Positions 34,627-43,319 of a DNA stretch of 64,000 nucleotides are shown here, in pieces (the stretch's first letter is position 1; every line of letters starts with the position of its first letter). The stretch is from JAXMAR01 sp046350295. GTDB taxonomy: Bacteria > Planctomycetota > Planctomycetia > Gemmatales > Gemmataceae. The stretch lies in NCBI GenBank assembly GCA_046350295.1, contig JAXMAR010000007.1:142632-206631 (forward strand). Direction: 5' to 3'. The translations under genes and the position numbers were made by a program. The notes beneath the pieces are model-generated. The model worked only from the letters and a program-made list of their open reading frames with translations. It did no database searches and had not been told where the DNA came from.

Positions 34627-36863
34627 CTAGCCCACGCCCGCCGGCAGGCGTTTATAATCCACCTCGCGCTGCAAGAACCGCACAAACTCCGCGATCGCCA
34701 TCGCCCCCTGGTCCCCTTCGGACCGGCCACGCACCGCGACGGTTCCCGCCGTCTGCTCCTTCTCGCCGATCACGAGCATGTATGGGACTTTTCGAGCTGG
34801 GCTTCGCGGATCTTGAAGCCGATTTCTCCAGGCGATAGTCTCCTCGCGGGGAAGCCGCTCGCCTTCAAGTCGGCCTCGACCTTGCGGCCATAGTCGGCGA
34901 ACTTGTCGCTGACGGTCCATCCCGCGCGTACCTGCTCCGGCGCCAGCCAGGCGGGGAAGGCGCCGGCGAAGTGCTCGATCAGGATGCCGACGAAGCGCTC
35001 CATCGAGCCGAACGGGGCGCGGTGGATCATCACCGGGCGGTGCGGCCGGTTGTCGGCGCCGATGTATTCGAGGTCGAAGCGCTTGGGCAGGTTGTAATCG
35101 AGCTGCACGGTGCCGAGCTGCCATTCGCGGCCGATGCAGTCGCGGACGACGAAGTCGATCTTCGGTCCGTAAAACGCCGCCTCCCCCTTCTCGGCCGAGT
35201 AGTTCATGCCGCGGCTCTTGACGATGTCGAGGAGCGTCTGCTCGGCCTTGTCCCAGTCGGCCGGATCGCCGACGTACTTGTCGCTCTCGGGATCGCGCAG
35301 GCCGACGCGGACGCGGTAGTCCTTGAGGCCCATCGAGGAGAGGACGAGGAGGACCAGGTCGATGTTGGCCAGCATCTCGGCTTCGATCTGCTCGGGGGTG
35401 ACGAAAAGGTGGGCGTCGTCCTGGGTGAAGCCGCGGACACGGGTCATGCCGCTCAGCTCGCCGGTCTGCTCGAAGCGGTAAACCGTGCCGAATTCGGCGA
35501 GGCGTACGGGCAGGTCGCGATAGCTGCGCTGCTCGGCCTTGTAGATCTGGATGTGGTGCGGGCAGTTCATCGGCTTGTCGAGATAGCCTTCCTGCGCTTT
35601 CATCCAGGTCGAGAGGACGTGCTCCTTGGCGGCGGCGACCGTCCCCTCTTCGGTCAGTGCCTTCGCTCGTTGGGGATCGAGGGCGAGCCGATAGTCTTGC
35701 CGCAGGGCGATGGAGTCGAGGACGACTTGCTTGTATGCGTAGCGCGGCAGGTCTTGGTCCGGCGTTTCGGGCGCCTTGCCGTCGATGACCGCGTCCACAA
35801 GCGCGAGAAACGCTTTCTCCTGGCTCTCGGTCAGCAGCCCCTTTTCCAGCAGCGTGAGCCAGGTGTCGACGGTCTGCGCCACCGGGTTCATGTACATGGG
35901 CGGGAACTGGGCGTCCGCGTAGTACGGGAAGTGGCCACTGGTGCGATACAGCTCCAGCCGGCCGATGTGCGGCGTGTATACCGGCTGATAACCGCGCTTG
36001 ACCAGCTCGTCCTTGATGAAGTTCTCGAGGATGCCGCGGACAATCGATCCTTTGGGCATCCACAGGATCAGCCCGCTGCCGACGGCGGAGCTGATGGTGA
36101 AGAGCTTCAGTTGCTTGCCGAGGAGGCGGTGATCGCGTTTCTTGGCCTCCTCAATCTGCTTGAGGTAGGCGTCCAGCTCCTTTTGGGTGAAGAAGGCGGT
36201 CCCATAGAGGCGCTGGAGCTGCGGGCGGGAGGCGTCGTTCTTCCAGTAGGCGCCGGCGATGGAGAGGAGTTTGAAGGCGCCGATCTTGCCCGCGTTCGGG
36301 ATGTGCGGGCCGCGGCACAGGTCGATGAACTCCCCCTGGCGGTAGAAGCTCAGGCTCGGATACTGCTTCAGGTCGTCGTCGATGTGCTCGACCTTGAGCT
36401 TCTGCTTGAGGTCGCCGCACAGGCCGCGCGCCTCGCCGGTCGGCAGTTCGAAACGCACGAACGGCTCTCCCTCCGCGACGATCTTCTTCATCTCCTCCTC
36501 GATCCGCGGGAAGTCCTCCTCCCGGATCGGGGTGGGGGAATCGATGTCGTAGTAGAAGCCGTTCTCGATGGTCGGACCAAACGCGAGCTGGACGCCGGGG
36601 AAGACGCGCATGACGGCCCGGGCCATGACGTGGGCGCAGCTGTGACGCAGCACGTCGAGGGCTTCCTTGTCCTTGTCGGTGAGCACCTGGAAGCGATGCT
36701 CCCCCTCGGGCAGCTCGCGCTCCAGGTCGACGATCTCGCCATCCACCTTGGCCGCGATCGCCGCCTGGGCCAGGCGTTTGCCGATGCCCTCGGCGACCAT
36801 ACGGCTGTTGGCGCCGGGGGCGAGCTGCTTGCTCGATCCGTCGGGAAGAAGAAGAACGGGCAT
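34627..36863 (-). CDS. thrS: Threonyl-tRNA synthetase, one frameshift and a core insertion
   Basis: Charges tRNA-Thr. The TGS-like N-terminus (MPVLLLPDGSSKQLAPGANS) is followed by the editing domain (DVLRHSCAHVMARAVMRVFP, with the HxxxH metal site; IDLCRGPHIPNAGKIGAFKL) and the class II core (RTSGHFPYYADAQFPPMYMN, KPMNCPHHIQIYKAEQRSYR, FTQDDAHLFV). About 95 residues (roughly 325-425) are inserted between FPPM and KPMNCPHH, where E. coli ThrRS has a short loop. The frame breaks near 34795 after REAQLEK: one G is missing from GGTCCC. The anticodon domain then continues VPYMLVIGEKEQTAGTVAVR to the TAG at 34627. Full length about 745. Confidence 0.95.
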
Positions 36864-37098
36864 GAGTGGTCCCCACCAGGTTTGGAGGCGTCCCGGTCGC
36901 TTGATGAATCCTGAAAGTGAGCCCAGCAGGCTACCTCTATCCTACAGGGCGGGATCAACTCAGTCCCGGCGTCTTCCCTGAGCCCAAAAATTAAAAAAAG
37001 ACGAAGCAATAGTTGCAGTTTGCCAGAACAATGATTAAACTCCACTCACCTTTCAGTGGTTGTCTCCCATTCTTCATCGTTCTCGGGAGGGTTTTCTC

Positions 37099-38034
37099 AT
37101 GACTCGCAGGTGTCTCCGTTGTCCGCGGGCTCGCCGGGCGTTCACGCTCATCGAGCTTCTCGTCGTCATTGCCATCATTGCGATCTTGATCGCCCTGTTG
37201 GTTCCCGCCGTGCAGAAGGTACGCGAAGCGGCGGCGCGCACCCAGTGTCAAAACAACCTGAAACAGATCGTCCTCGCCACGCACGGAGTCAACGATGTGC
37301 GCAAGACCTTGCCGCCGCTCGCGGCTGATTGCGTCGGTTGCTACACGCCGACGACCACGCCGTTCGGCAGGCACGACTTCACGCTTTTCCACTGGTTGCT
37401 GCCCTACATCGAGCAGACCGCGATCTACAACAAGTGCAACCCTGTGAACGGGTATGGGCCGGTGAACGGATTGATGTACGACCAGGTCCTGCAGGTGCTG
37501 CTCTGCCCGTCCGACACCTCCAGCCCCGGAGGCAAATGCGCCACGACCAACGGCGGAGCGAATGGCTGGGCGGTCAGCAACTACGGCGGCAACAACTACG
37601 TCTTCGGCGACCCCCTGCAAGGCCGCGCCTACTCAACCGGCAAGCGTGACATGAACGCCATCGTCCGGGACGGAACGTCCAACACGGTTTTCTTTGCCGA
37701 GATGTACGGGACGTGCGGCAACACCGGAAATATCACCAGCGCGGTCGGATCGCTCTGGGCCGACTCCAACACGGTATGGCGAGCCGGTTTCAATCTGCAT
37801 CCGACAGCCATCAAGTCCAATGTCACTGGCTATCCGGCGGCCCTGATGTTCCAGGTTCAGCCCCACGTTTTCAACAACTGCGACCCCAAGCGGGCTCAGG
37901 GGATCCACACCGGCGGCATCATGGTCGGCGTGGGCGATGGCAGCGTCCGGTTCGTCGCCGACAGCATTGGCGCCGCCACGTGGGCGGCCGCCACCGATCC
38001 GCAGGACGGCAGTCCGCTAGCCAATAACTTCTAA
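37099..38034 (+). CDS. DUF1559 protein (type IV pilin-like N-terminus)
   Basis: The ATG at 37099 (GGGAGG upstream) is used, giving 311 residues. The N-terminal prepilin-like motif is RRAFTLIELLVVIAIIAILI, with Phe after the cleavage point and the Glu at +5, so it should be processed by a prepilin peptidase and held by its hydrophobic helix. The DUF1559 body follows: QNNLKQIVLATHGVND, FHWLLPYIEQTAIYNK, LLCPSDTSSPGG, then GTSNTVFFAEMYG and HTGGIMVGVGDGSVRFVADS at the end. The family is expanded in planctomycetes; function unknown. Its stop overlaps the small lipoprotein gene region that follows. Confidence 0.9.
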   Translation: MTRRCLRCPRARRAFTLIELLVVIAIIAILIALLVPAVQKVREAAARTQCQNNLKQIVLATHGVNDVRKTLPPLAADCVGCYTPTTTPFGRHDFTLFHWLLPYIEQTAIYNKCNPVNGYGPVNGLMYDQVLQVLLCPSDTSSPGGKCATTNGGANGWAVSNYGGNNYVFGDPLQGRAYSTGKRDMNAIVRDGTSNTVFFAEMYGTCGNTGNITSAVGSLWADSNTVWRAGFNLHPTAIKSNVTGYPAALMFQVQPHVFNNCDPKRAQGIHTGGIMVGVGDGSVRFVADSIGAATWAAATDPQDGSPLANNF

Positions 38035-38045
38035 TGGAGGCGACT

Positions 38046-38465
38046 GTGCGCGGAACCCTTTTCATCCTTGCCGTGGCGACACTAGCGGCAGCCGGCTGTG
38101 GCGGCGATCGAAGCCAGGCTGAATTCGGTGAGCTTGTTCCGGTGTCGGGCGTGGTGACACGCGGTGGCGCCCCGGCCAACGGCGGGGTCGTCGAGTTCGT
38201 GCCCGACCCCAACAAGGACGAGTTCATGATCAACGCTGAGGTCGGCAGCGACGGCAGGTTTTCCCTGACCACCGTCCGCACCACCGATACGAAGGGTGAG
38301 CGGAAGAACGGGCTAGCCCCCGGGAAGTACCGCGTCGTTTACCGGCCGCCGCTTTCAGAGCAGGCCCTCGGCGCCCCGCCGGAAACCGTGGAACTGGCGG
38401 CGCCCGTGACTGTTGCCAAGGCGGATAGCGATCTGAAGATCACCCTACCCGCAAGGAAGAAGTAG
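38046..38465 (+). CDS. Small lipoprotein with carboxypeptidase-regulatory-like fold
   Basis: Two starts are possible: ATG at 38034 overlapping the stop of the DUF1559 gene, or GTG at 38046 with GGAGG 5 bases before it. I prefer the GTG. The lipobox is TLAAAGC. The rest is a short beta-sandwich pattern (VSGVVTRGGAPANGGVVEFV, GRFSLTTV, GLAPGKYRVVYRPP) like carboxypeptidase-regulatory or transthyretin-like domains. It is expected in the envelope. It forms an operon with the DUF1559 protein; the same pair recurs at 38619-40026. Confidence 0.8.
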   Translation: MRGTLFILAVATLAAAGCGGDRSQAEFGELVPVSGVVTRGGAPANGGVVEFVPDPNKDEFMINAEVGSDGRFSLTTVRTTDTKGERKNGLAPGKYRVVYRPPLSEQALGAPPETVELAAPVTVAKADSDLKITLPARKK

Positions 38466-38483
38466 TCGATCCAGTCGCCCACC

Positions 38484-38516
38484 AAAGCCCGTTGCATTTG
38501 CAACGGGCTTTTTTTT
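38484..38516 (+). terminator. Intrinsic terminator
   Basis: AAAGCCCGTTGCA pairs with TGCAACGGGCTTT around a TT loop, followed by a run of T. It ends the DUF1559-lipoprotein unit. Confidence 0.88.
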
Positions 38517-38618
38517 CTATATCGCGGCACGGGATGTAGTTGACAGTCGCCGCCCGCACGGGCTAGACTTCACCCTTCCGACTTGGCTCCCTCATTCCTC
38601 ATTTCATCGGGAGTTTCC

Positions 38619-39536
38619 ATGACTCAGAGTTGTTGTTCGTCCGGCCCCATCCGTAGAGCGTTCACGCTGATCGAACTACTTGTCGTGATCGCCATCATCG
38701 CCATCCTGATTGCTCTTTTGGTTCCCGCCGTGCAGAAGGTGCGGGAAGCGGCGGCGCGAACCCAGTGCGCCAGCCAGCTCAAGAACGTGGTCCTGGCTTG
38801 CCATTCGTTGCAGGACACGCGCAAGACGCTCCCCCCCTTGGCCGCGGCCGACGCCGTGACGTTGAGCCTGACCCCCGGTTACGGCTCGACCAACTACACC
38901 ATGTTCGCCTTCTTGCTTCCTTACATCGAGCAGGACGTCATCTACAAGCAACTGAGCACGGGCGGCTATGCGGGTGGACAATACATGCGCGTCGTTCCCG
39001 TTCTGATTTGCCCCTCCGATCCCTCCGTCAGCGGCGGCATGTGCATGACGAGCAACGGCGGGGCCAACAACTGGGCGGCCACCTGCTATGCAGGCAACAA
39101 CTATGTCTTCGGGAATCCCCCCAGCAATCGCACCTATGGCGGGAACCTCGCCATTCAGCGCATCCAGGACGGCAGCTCCAACACCGCCTTTTTCGCGGAG
39201 ATCTACGGGACGTGCGGCGCCGCGGGCAACGTCAATTCCAGCTCCGAGTTCGGCAGTCTGTGGGCCGACTCCAATTCCGTGTGGCGGCCCGGCTACAACC
39301 TCGGCCCCGGCAAGGGCGGCGGAGTCGCGGGCTATCCCGCCGCGCCGTTGCCGCAGGACATGCCGAACTTCATCAACTCGTGCGACTATCAACGCCCGCA
39401 ATCGGGACACACCGGCGGTCTGAACGTCGCCCTGGGCGACGGCAGCGTGCGCTTCGTCTCCGCATCGGTCAGCGCGGCCAGCTGGGCGGCCGCGAACGAC
39501 CCGCGCGACGGCCTGAATCCCGGCAACGATTTCTGA
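38619..39536 (+). CDS. DUF1559 protein (type IV pilin-like N-terminus), second copy
   Basis: The ATG at 38619 (GGGAG upstream) gives 305 residues. The prepilin-type N-terminus is IRRAFTLIELLVVIAIIAIL, identical to the first copy over the helix. The body has FAFLLPYIEQDVIYKQLSTG, VLICPSDPSVSGGM, GSSNTAFFAEIYGTCG, and HTGGLNVALGDGSVRFVSAS. The two copies look like products of duplication of a DUF1559-lipoprotein unit. An intrinsic terminator separates them, so this copy has its own promoter, probably in the A/T-containing stretch at 38515-38580 (TTGACAG at 38538). Confidence 0.9.
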   Translation: MTQSCCSSGPIRRAFTLIELLVVIAIIAILIALLVPAVQKVREAAARTQCASQLKNVVLACHSLQDTRKTLPPLAAADAVTLSLTPGYGSTNYTMFAFLLPYIEQDVIYKQLSTGGYAGGQYMRVVPVLICPSDPSVSGGMCMTSNGGANNWAATCYAGNNYVFGNPPSNRTYGGNLAIQRIQDGSSNTAFFAEIYGTCGAAGNVNSSSEFGSLWADSNSVWRPGYNLGPGKGGGVAGYPAAPLPQDMPNFINSCDYQRPQSGHTGGLNVALGDGSVRFVSASVSAASWAAANDPRDGLNPGNDF

Positions 39537-39654
39537 GGTTTCGAGACGCAGGAGCGAGGGATCGACGTTCTCGCCTCGCTCATGCGTCGGTTTTTGTGCG
39601 ACACGGGCTCGCAGACGTCCCGTTGTTTCGTCCGATCGACATGAGGCTCATACC

Positions 39655-40026
39655 GTGAAGACCGCCCTCGCGTTTCTCTTTCTGTCCGTTCTCTCGACCG
39701 GTTGCGGCGGGGACAAGGAGAACAAGCCCACGACGTATCCCGCGTCCGGCAAGGTTTTCGATCGCGCGGGCAAGCCGCTCAGCAGCGGCCGAGTCCAGTT
39801 TCAGCTGGCGGGGAAATCCGAAAACAGCTTCGGCGAAATCGGCGCGGACGGCTCGTTCCGGCTCGAGACGATCCTCAGCTCGAGCAAGGTCGACGGCGCC
39901 CCGGAAGGAGAGCACACCGTCACCGTCGTGACCGATCCCAAGGGAGTGACGCCACCGACGGTGCTCAAGACGAAGTACACACTGAAGGCGGGACCGAACA
40001 CGGATATCCAGGTCAAGCTTGAATGA
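39655..40026 (+). CDS. Small lipoprotein following DUF1559, second copy
   Basis: Starts at GTG 39655: MKTALAFLFLSVLSTGCGGD has a lipobox (LSTGC). 123 residues. The mature part is a beta-sandwich pattern (YPASGKVFDRAGKPLSSGRV, GADGSFRLETILSSSKVDGA, GEHTVTVVTDPKG), resembling carboxypeptidase-regulatory-like domains. It is the equivalent of the lipoprotein at 38046, though it has diverged. The 118-base gap to the DUF1559 gene contains no obvious terminator, so the two may be transcribed together. Confidence 0.78.
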   Translation: MKTALAFLFLSVLSTGCGGDKENKPTTYPASGKVFDRAGKPLSSGRVQFQLAGKSENSFGEIGADGSFRLETILSSSKVDGAPEGEHTVTVVTDPKGVTPPTVLKTKYTLKAGPNTDIQVKLE

Positions 40027-40087
40027 GGTCCGAGCCGCGGTCGCCGAGGCAGTGGAGACGCTCGAAGGCGCGAAGGAATAGCCGGGT

Positions 40088-40690
40088 TTAGGGCGCGATG
40101 CCCAGGTCTCGCAGCCGCCGTGTCAGTCCGTCGCCCCGTTGATAGACGAGGCCGCGCAATCCGGCCCGGCGCGCGCCTTCGATGTTCGCCGGCAGATCGT
40201 CAATGAACAGACATTCTTCCGGTTTGCAGCCGGCATGTTCAAGACAGCGTTCGAAGAAGGGCAAGGCCGGCTTTCGAGCGCCGATCTCGTAGGAGAGAAT
40301 CAGGCGGTCGAAGTGGCTCAAGACTTCCTCGAACTGGCCGAGGAACTTGCGGGCGTGGATGGCGTTGGTGTTGCTCCCCAGGAGGAGGCGGTAGCGCCGC
40401 GCCAGGCGCGGAATCAGCTCGCACACCTCGGGATTCGGCTCGAAGATGTCGGCAATCGCCTCGGCCAGCGGATCCGGCCCGCAGCGCAGGCGCCATAGCG
40501 CGATCACACGGCGCAAGAACTCCGGCTCATCCAGGGCGCCCTTCTCGAACAGGTCTTCCAGCTCGCCGACGTAGACCGATTGATACATCGCCTCCTGCGT
40601 CAGGTCAGTGTGCGCCTGCATCTTGGCCAGGGCGCGGTAATGATCGAAGAAGGCGATGACGTTGCCGAAATCGAAGACGATGGTTTGCAT
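40088..40690 (-). CDS. HAD-IA family hydrolase
   Basis: 200 intact residues. Motif I is IVFDFGNVIAFFD with the nucleophile Asp, motif II LLLGSNTNAIH, motif III a Lys in EIGARKPALPFF, and motif IV LFIDDLPANIEGARRAG. The helical cap is a C1-type insertion (residues 18-90). The pattern FDxGxV is like YihX-type or epoxide-hydrolase-N-terminal-type phosphatases. The substrate is a small phosphorylated compound, unidentified. No operon partner; the upstream gap holds a REP-like element. Confidence 0.88.
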   Translation of the reverse strand: MQTIVFDFGNVIAFFDHYRALAKMQAHTDLTQEAMYQSVYVGELEDLFEKGALDEPEFLRRVIALWRLRCGPDPLAEAIADIFEPNPEVCELIPRLARRYRLLLGSNTNAIHARKFLGQFEEVLSHFDRLILSYEIGARKPALPFFERCLEHAGCKPEECLFIDDLPANIEGARRAGLRGLVYQRGDGLTRRLRDLGIAP

Positions 40691-40704
40691 GGCTCCTTCC
40701 GCGC

Positions 40705-40763
40705 ACGTAGGTCAGGCTTTCCAGCCTGACCGGCCTGCAAGATGTCAGCCTGGAAAGGCTGAC
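40705..40763. repeat. REP-like paired hairpins
   Basis: GGTCAGGCT-TTCC-AGCCTGACC (40710-40731, with CTACG on the complementary strand as tail) faces GTCAGCCT-GGAA-AGGCTGAC (40744-40763). It lies between the HAD hydrolase start and the serpin stop. Confidence 0.7.
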
Positions 40764-40783
40764 CTGCGCCCTGAGACCGGCGC

Positions 40784-41971
40784 CTATTCCGGATTGACGA
40801 CGCGGCCCATGAAGAGTACGGCGCCGCTGCGGTTGTCCTGAATCCAGAATAGGAATGGATGGTCGGCGGTGAAGACGGCGGGCGTCTTTGGCCGGGGCAC
40901 GGCGGTCGGGGCGATGATGACGGCGGTGGCGGCGGCCGCCTCGGTCCCCTTCTCGTCGACGTCGACGAACGCCTTGTGGACGACCTTGCTGATCAATAAC
41001 CCTTCGCGCGAGCTGATGCCGGTGAAGTCGGCCTCCTTGGAGAAGGCGCGGCGCATGCCGAGCGCCTCCAGGTCGTCGCGCAGCTCGCGCTGGAACGTCA
41101 TCTTGAAGCGCGGCAGGCTGAGGCGGACCGAACGATCGCTCGCCTTGGCCAGCGCCTGATCGACATCGCGCGGCGTCAGCCTTTTCTCCAGGGCGGCCAG
41201 ACCTTCCTTTTCCCTGGGCAGGACGACGATCATCGCCAGGTCGCCGCGCTCATAGGGCATGTTGAGGAGCTGGTAGTCCTTGTCCTCATACAGGAAGAAG
41301 TCCTTCGTCTGACGCATCATGTCGACCTTGCGGGCGCCGGCCGCGGCGAAGAAGTCCTCCTTGGCCGTGAGCTTGGCATTGAAGGGGTGCAGCCAGCCGG
41401 CCTTGAAGTAAATGGCGTTGGTGAGGACCAGGCGCGTCTCGGGCATGAGGACGCCCGGCTGGAGCAAGTCCTTGATCTTGTCGCGCGTCTGCTTTTCGAC
41501 CCAGGCGTTGATCTTCTTGCGGGCGCCCTCCACATCGCGGGCGAAGTCCGCTTCCTCGAGGCCCGCCTGATAGGTATCGCCTGTCAACTTGAGGAAGTCG
41601 GCCTGGAAGTCGTAGCCCTTGGCGCCCCAGAGGCGGTTGGCGACCACCAGCTCGTAACCGCGCTTCCCCTCCTGGCCGTTGATCTGGCGGAAGAGGAGGC
41701 CGAAGGCCGGATGGAAGCGGCCCGTCTCGAACGGGAAGTGGAGCGTGGCGGCCATTTCGCGGGCGGTCTCGCCGCGGGCGCCGCCGTAGGTCATGGCGAG
41801 GGCCGAGGAGACGCTGAAGGGGGAGACGAAGACATTCTTGTCGGCGGGGAGCCGCTTGTAGAGGTCCCAGGCGAAGCGGTTGCCTTCTTGGGCGACTTCT
41901 TTGGCGTCCTTGTGCACGGCGTCAGGCTGAGCAAGGACGAGGGAGGCGAGCGCTAACAGTGTCGCGTTCAT
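40784..41971 (-). CDS. Serpin family protein (copy 1)
   Basis: 395 residues with a signal peptide (MNATLLALASLVLAQP), so it is exported. The serpin fold is complete: NVFVSPFSVSSALAMTYGGA, LVLTNAIYFKAGWLHPFNAK, and FTADHPFLFWIQDNRSGAVL near the end. The reactive-centre loop has the inhibitory hinge EKGTEAAAATA with small residues at P15-P9, then VIIAPTAVPRPKT, so it is probably a protease inhibitor rather than a non-inhibitory serpin. Counting 17 residues from the hinge Glu puts P1 at about Thr in APT-A. Directly after a second serpin gene on the same strand; the pair is likely a tandem duplication. Confidence 0.92.
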   Translation of the reverse strand: MNATLLALASLVLAQPDAVHKDAKEVAQEGNRFAWDLYKRLPADKNVFVSPFSVSSALAMTYGGARGETAREMAATLHFPFETGRFHPAFGLLFRQINGQEGKRGYELVVANRLWGAKGYDFQADFLKLTGDTYQAGLEEADFARDVEGARKKINAWVEKQTRDKIKDLLQPGVLMPETRLVLTNAIYFKAGWLHPFNAKLTAKEDFFAAAGARKVDMMRQTKDFFLYEDKDYQLLNMPYERGDLAMIVVLPREKEGLAALEKRLTPRDVDQALAKASDRSVRLSLPRFKMTFQRELRDDLEALGMRRAFSKEADFTGISSREGLLISKVVHKAFVDVDEKGTEAAAATAVIIAPTAVPRPKTPAVFTADHPFLFWIQDNRSGAVLFMGRVVNPE

Positions 41972-42051
41972 GGCGTGTTCCTTCTTTTGCAGCCTGCCTC
42001 TGCGACAGGCGAGCCGGGCGGCGTGAGCCCCCGGAGGAAGTTACGTGGGAG

Positions 42052-43254
42052 TTACGTCGGATTGGTGACCCGGCCGATGAAGAGGATCTGGCCCGAGGCG
42101 TTGTCGCGCAGGAAATAGACGAACGGCCGATCGGCATGGAAGGTGGCCGGACGCGGCGGCCCCGAGCGGCCGATGACGACAGCGGTGGCGGCGGCCGCTT
42201 CGGTCCCCGCCTCGTTGACGTCGATGAAGGCCTTGTGGATGACGTGGGTGATGAAGAGCTTCTCGCGCGTCGTCAGGCCGGAGAAATCGGCCCTGCCGGA
42301 GATGAAAGCGTCCTTCATGCCCATGTCGCTCAAGGTCTTGTTCAGGAGGAACTCGGAAGTCAGCTTGAAGCGCGGCAGCTGAAGATCGACCTGGCGCCGT
42401 GTCATCTTGCCCAGCCAGGCGTCGAGGTTCGCCCGCGTGAGCTTGCCTTCCAGCTTGTCGAGCGAGCTGTCCCTGGCCGGCAGCAGGACGAACATCGAGA
42501 GCTGCCTCCCTTCGTACGGCAGCTCGACGACGCTGACCCCCTCGGCCTCGCCGTAGCCGGTCGCCCACGATTGCCGCATCATCGGCGCCTTCACACTCTT
42601 TTCGGGCCCGATGAAGAACGGGGCGTCGGCCGTGTTCTTGGCGTCGAACGGATGGGCCCAGGCGGCCTTGAAGTAGATGGCGTTGACGAGGACCAGGACG
42701 CTGTCGGCGCTGAGGATGCCCTTCTTGAGAAGCTCCTTGATCTTGTCGTGGGTCTGGTCCTCGACCCACTTGTTGATGTGGCGCCGGGCAGCCTCGGTGG
42801 CGCCGACGAAATCGACCTCTTCCAGGCCGGCGCCATAGTAGTCCGACGTCGTCTTCACGAACTCAGGCAGGAAGCCGTAGCCCTTCTGGCCGAACAGGCG
42901 GTTGGCCAGGGACAGCGCGAACTTCCGTTTCGGGTCCTTGCCCAGCAGATGCTCTTGAAGCTCTTGGAAGCCGGTGTTGAGCGTCTTTCGCTCTTGCAGC
43001 AGGTGGATCGTCGTCTTCATCTCCTCGGCGGTGTTGCCGCGGGCCCCGGCATAGGTCATGGCGAGGGCGGTGGAGATGCTGTACGGCGAGAAGAAAAGGT
43101 TGCCGTCTTTCTTCGCGAGTTGGTGGTAGAGGTCGAGGGCGAAGTCGTTGTTGTCGGCGGAGACGCGCATGGCTTCAGGGGGCAGCTTGGGTTGCCCTGT
43201 GACAGACGATGGAAGGAACACAAGGGCGAGAAGCAGACCGAGCAGACGTTTCAT
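42052..43254 (-). CDS. Serpin family protein (copy 2)
   Basis: The start at 43254 gives a 400-residue protein with signal peptide MKRLLGLLLALVFLPSSVTG. Serpin landmarks are NLFFSPYSISTALAMTYAGA, VLVNAIYFKAAWAHPFDAK and FHADRPFVYFLRDNASGQIL. The reactive-centre loop keeps the inhibitory hinge (EAGTEAAAATAVVI) and continues GRSGPPRPAT; the bond to be cut is near R-S or S-G, so trypsin-like specificity is possible. It shares the overall pattern with copy 1 but the loop is different, suggesting different target proteases. The 80-base gap between the genes contains no terminator. Confidence 0.92.
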   Translation of the reverse strand: MKRLLGLLLALVFLPSSVTGQPKLPPEAMRVSADNNDFALDLYHQLAKKDGNLFFSPYSISTALAMTYAGARGNTAEEMKTTIHLLQERKTLNTGFQELQEHLLGKDPKRKFALSLANRLFGQKGYGFLPEFVKTTSDYYGAGLEEVDFVGATEAARRHINKWVEDQTHDKIKELLKKGILSADSVLVLVNAIYFKAAWAHPFDAKNTADAPFFIGPEKSVKAPMMRQSWATGYGEAEGVSVVELPYEGRQLSMFVLLPARDSSLDKLEGKLTRANLDAWLGKMTRRQVDLQLPRFKLTSEFLLNKTLSDMGMKDAFISGRADFSGLTTREKLFITHVIHKAFIDVNEAGTEAAAATAVVIGRSGPPRPATFHADRPFVYFLRDNASGQILFIGRVTNPT

Positions 43255-43319
43255 GGGAAGCCCTCCTTCATCGAAAAGACGAGAGCGACGTTGCGAGAGT
43301 TCTCCCCCCTTTGGACGTT

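Noticed and set aside
34971..36914. 647-codon open frame on the plus strand opposite thrS
   Set aside because: It is antisense to a complete ThrRS, has no family motif, and long antisense frames are expected at this GC content.
36864..37098. T-box or other leader riboswitch before thrS or DUF1559
   Set aside because: No T-box sequence or specifier stem visible; only an AT-rich promoter-like spacer.
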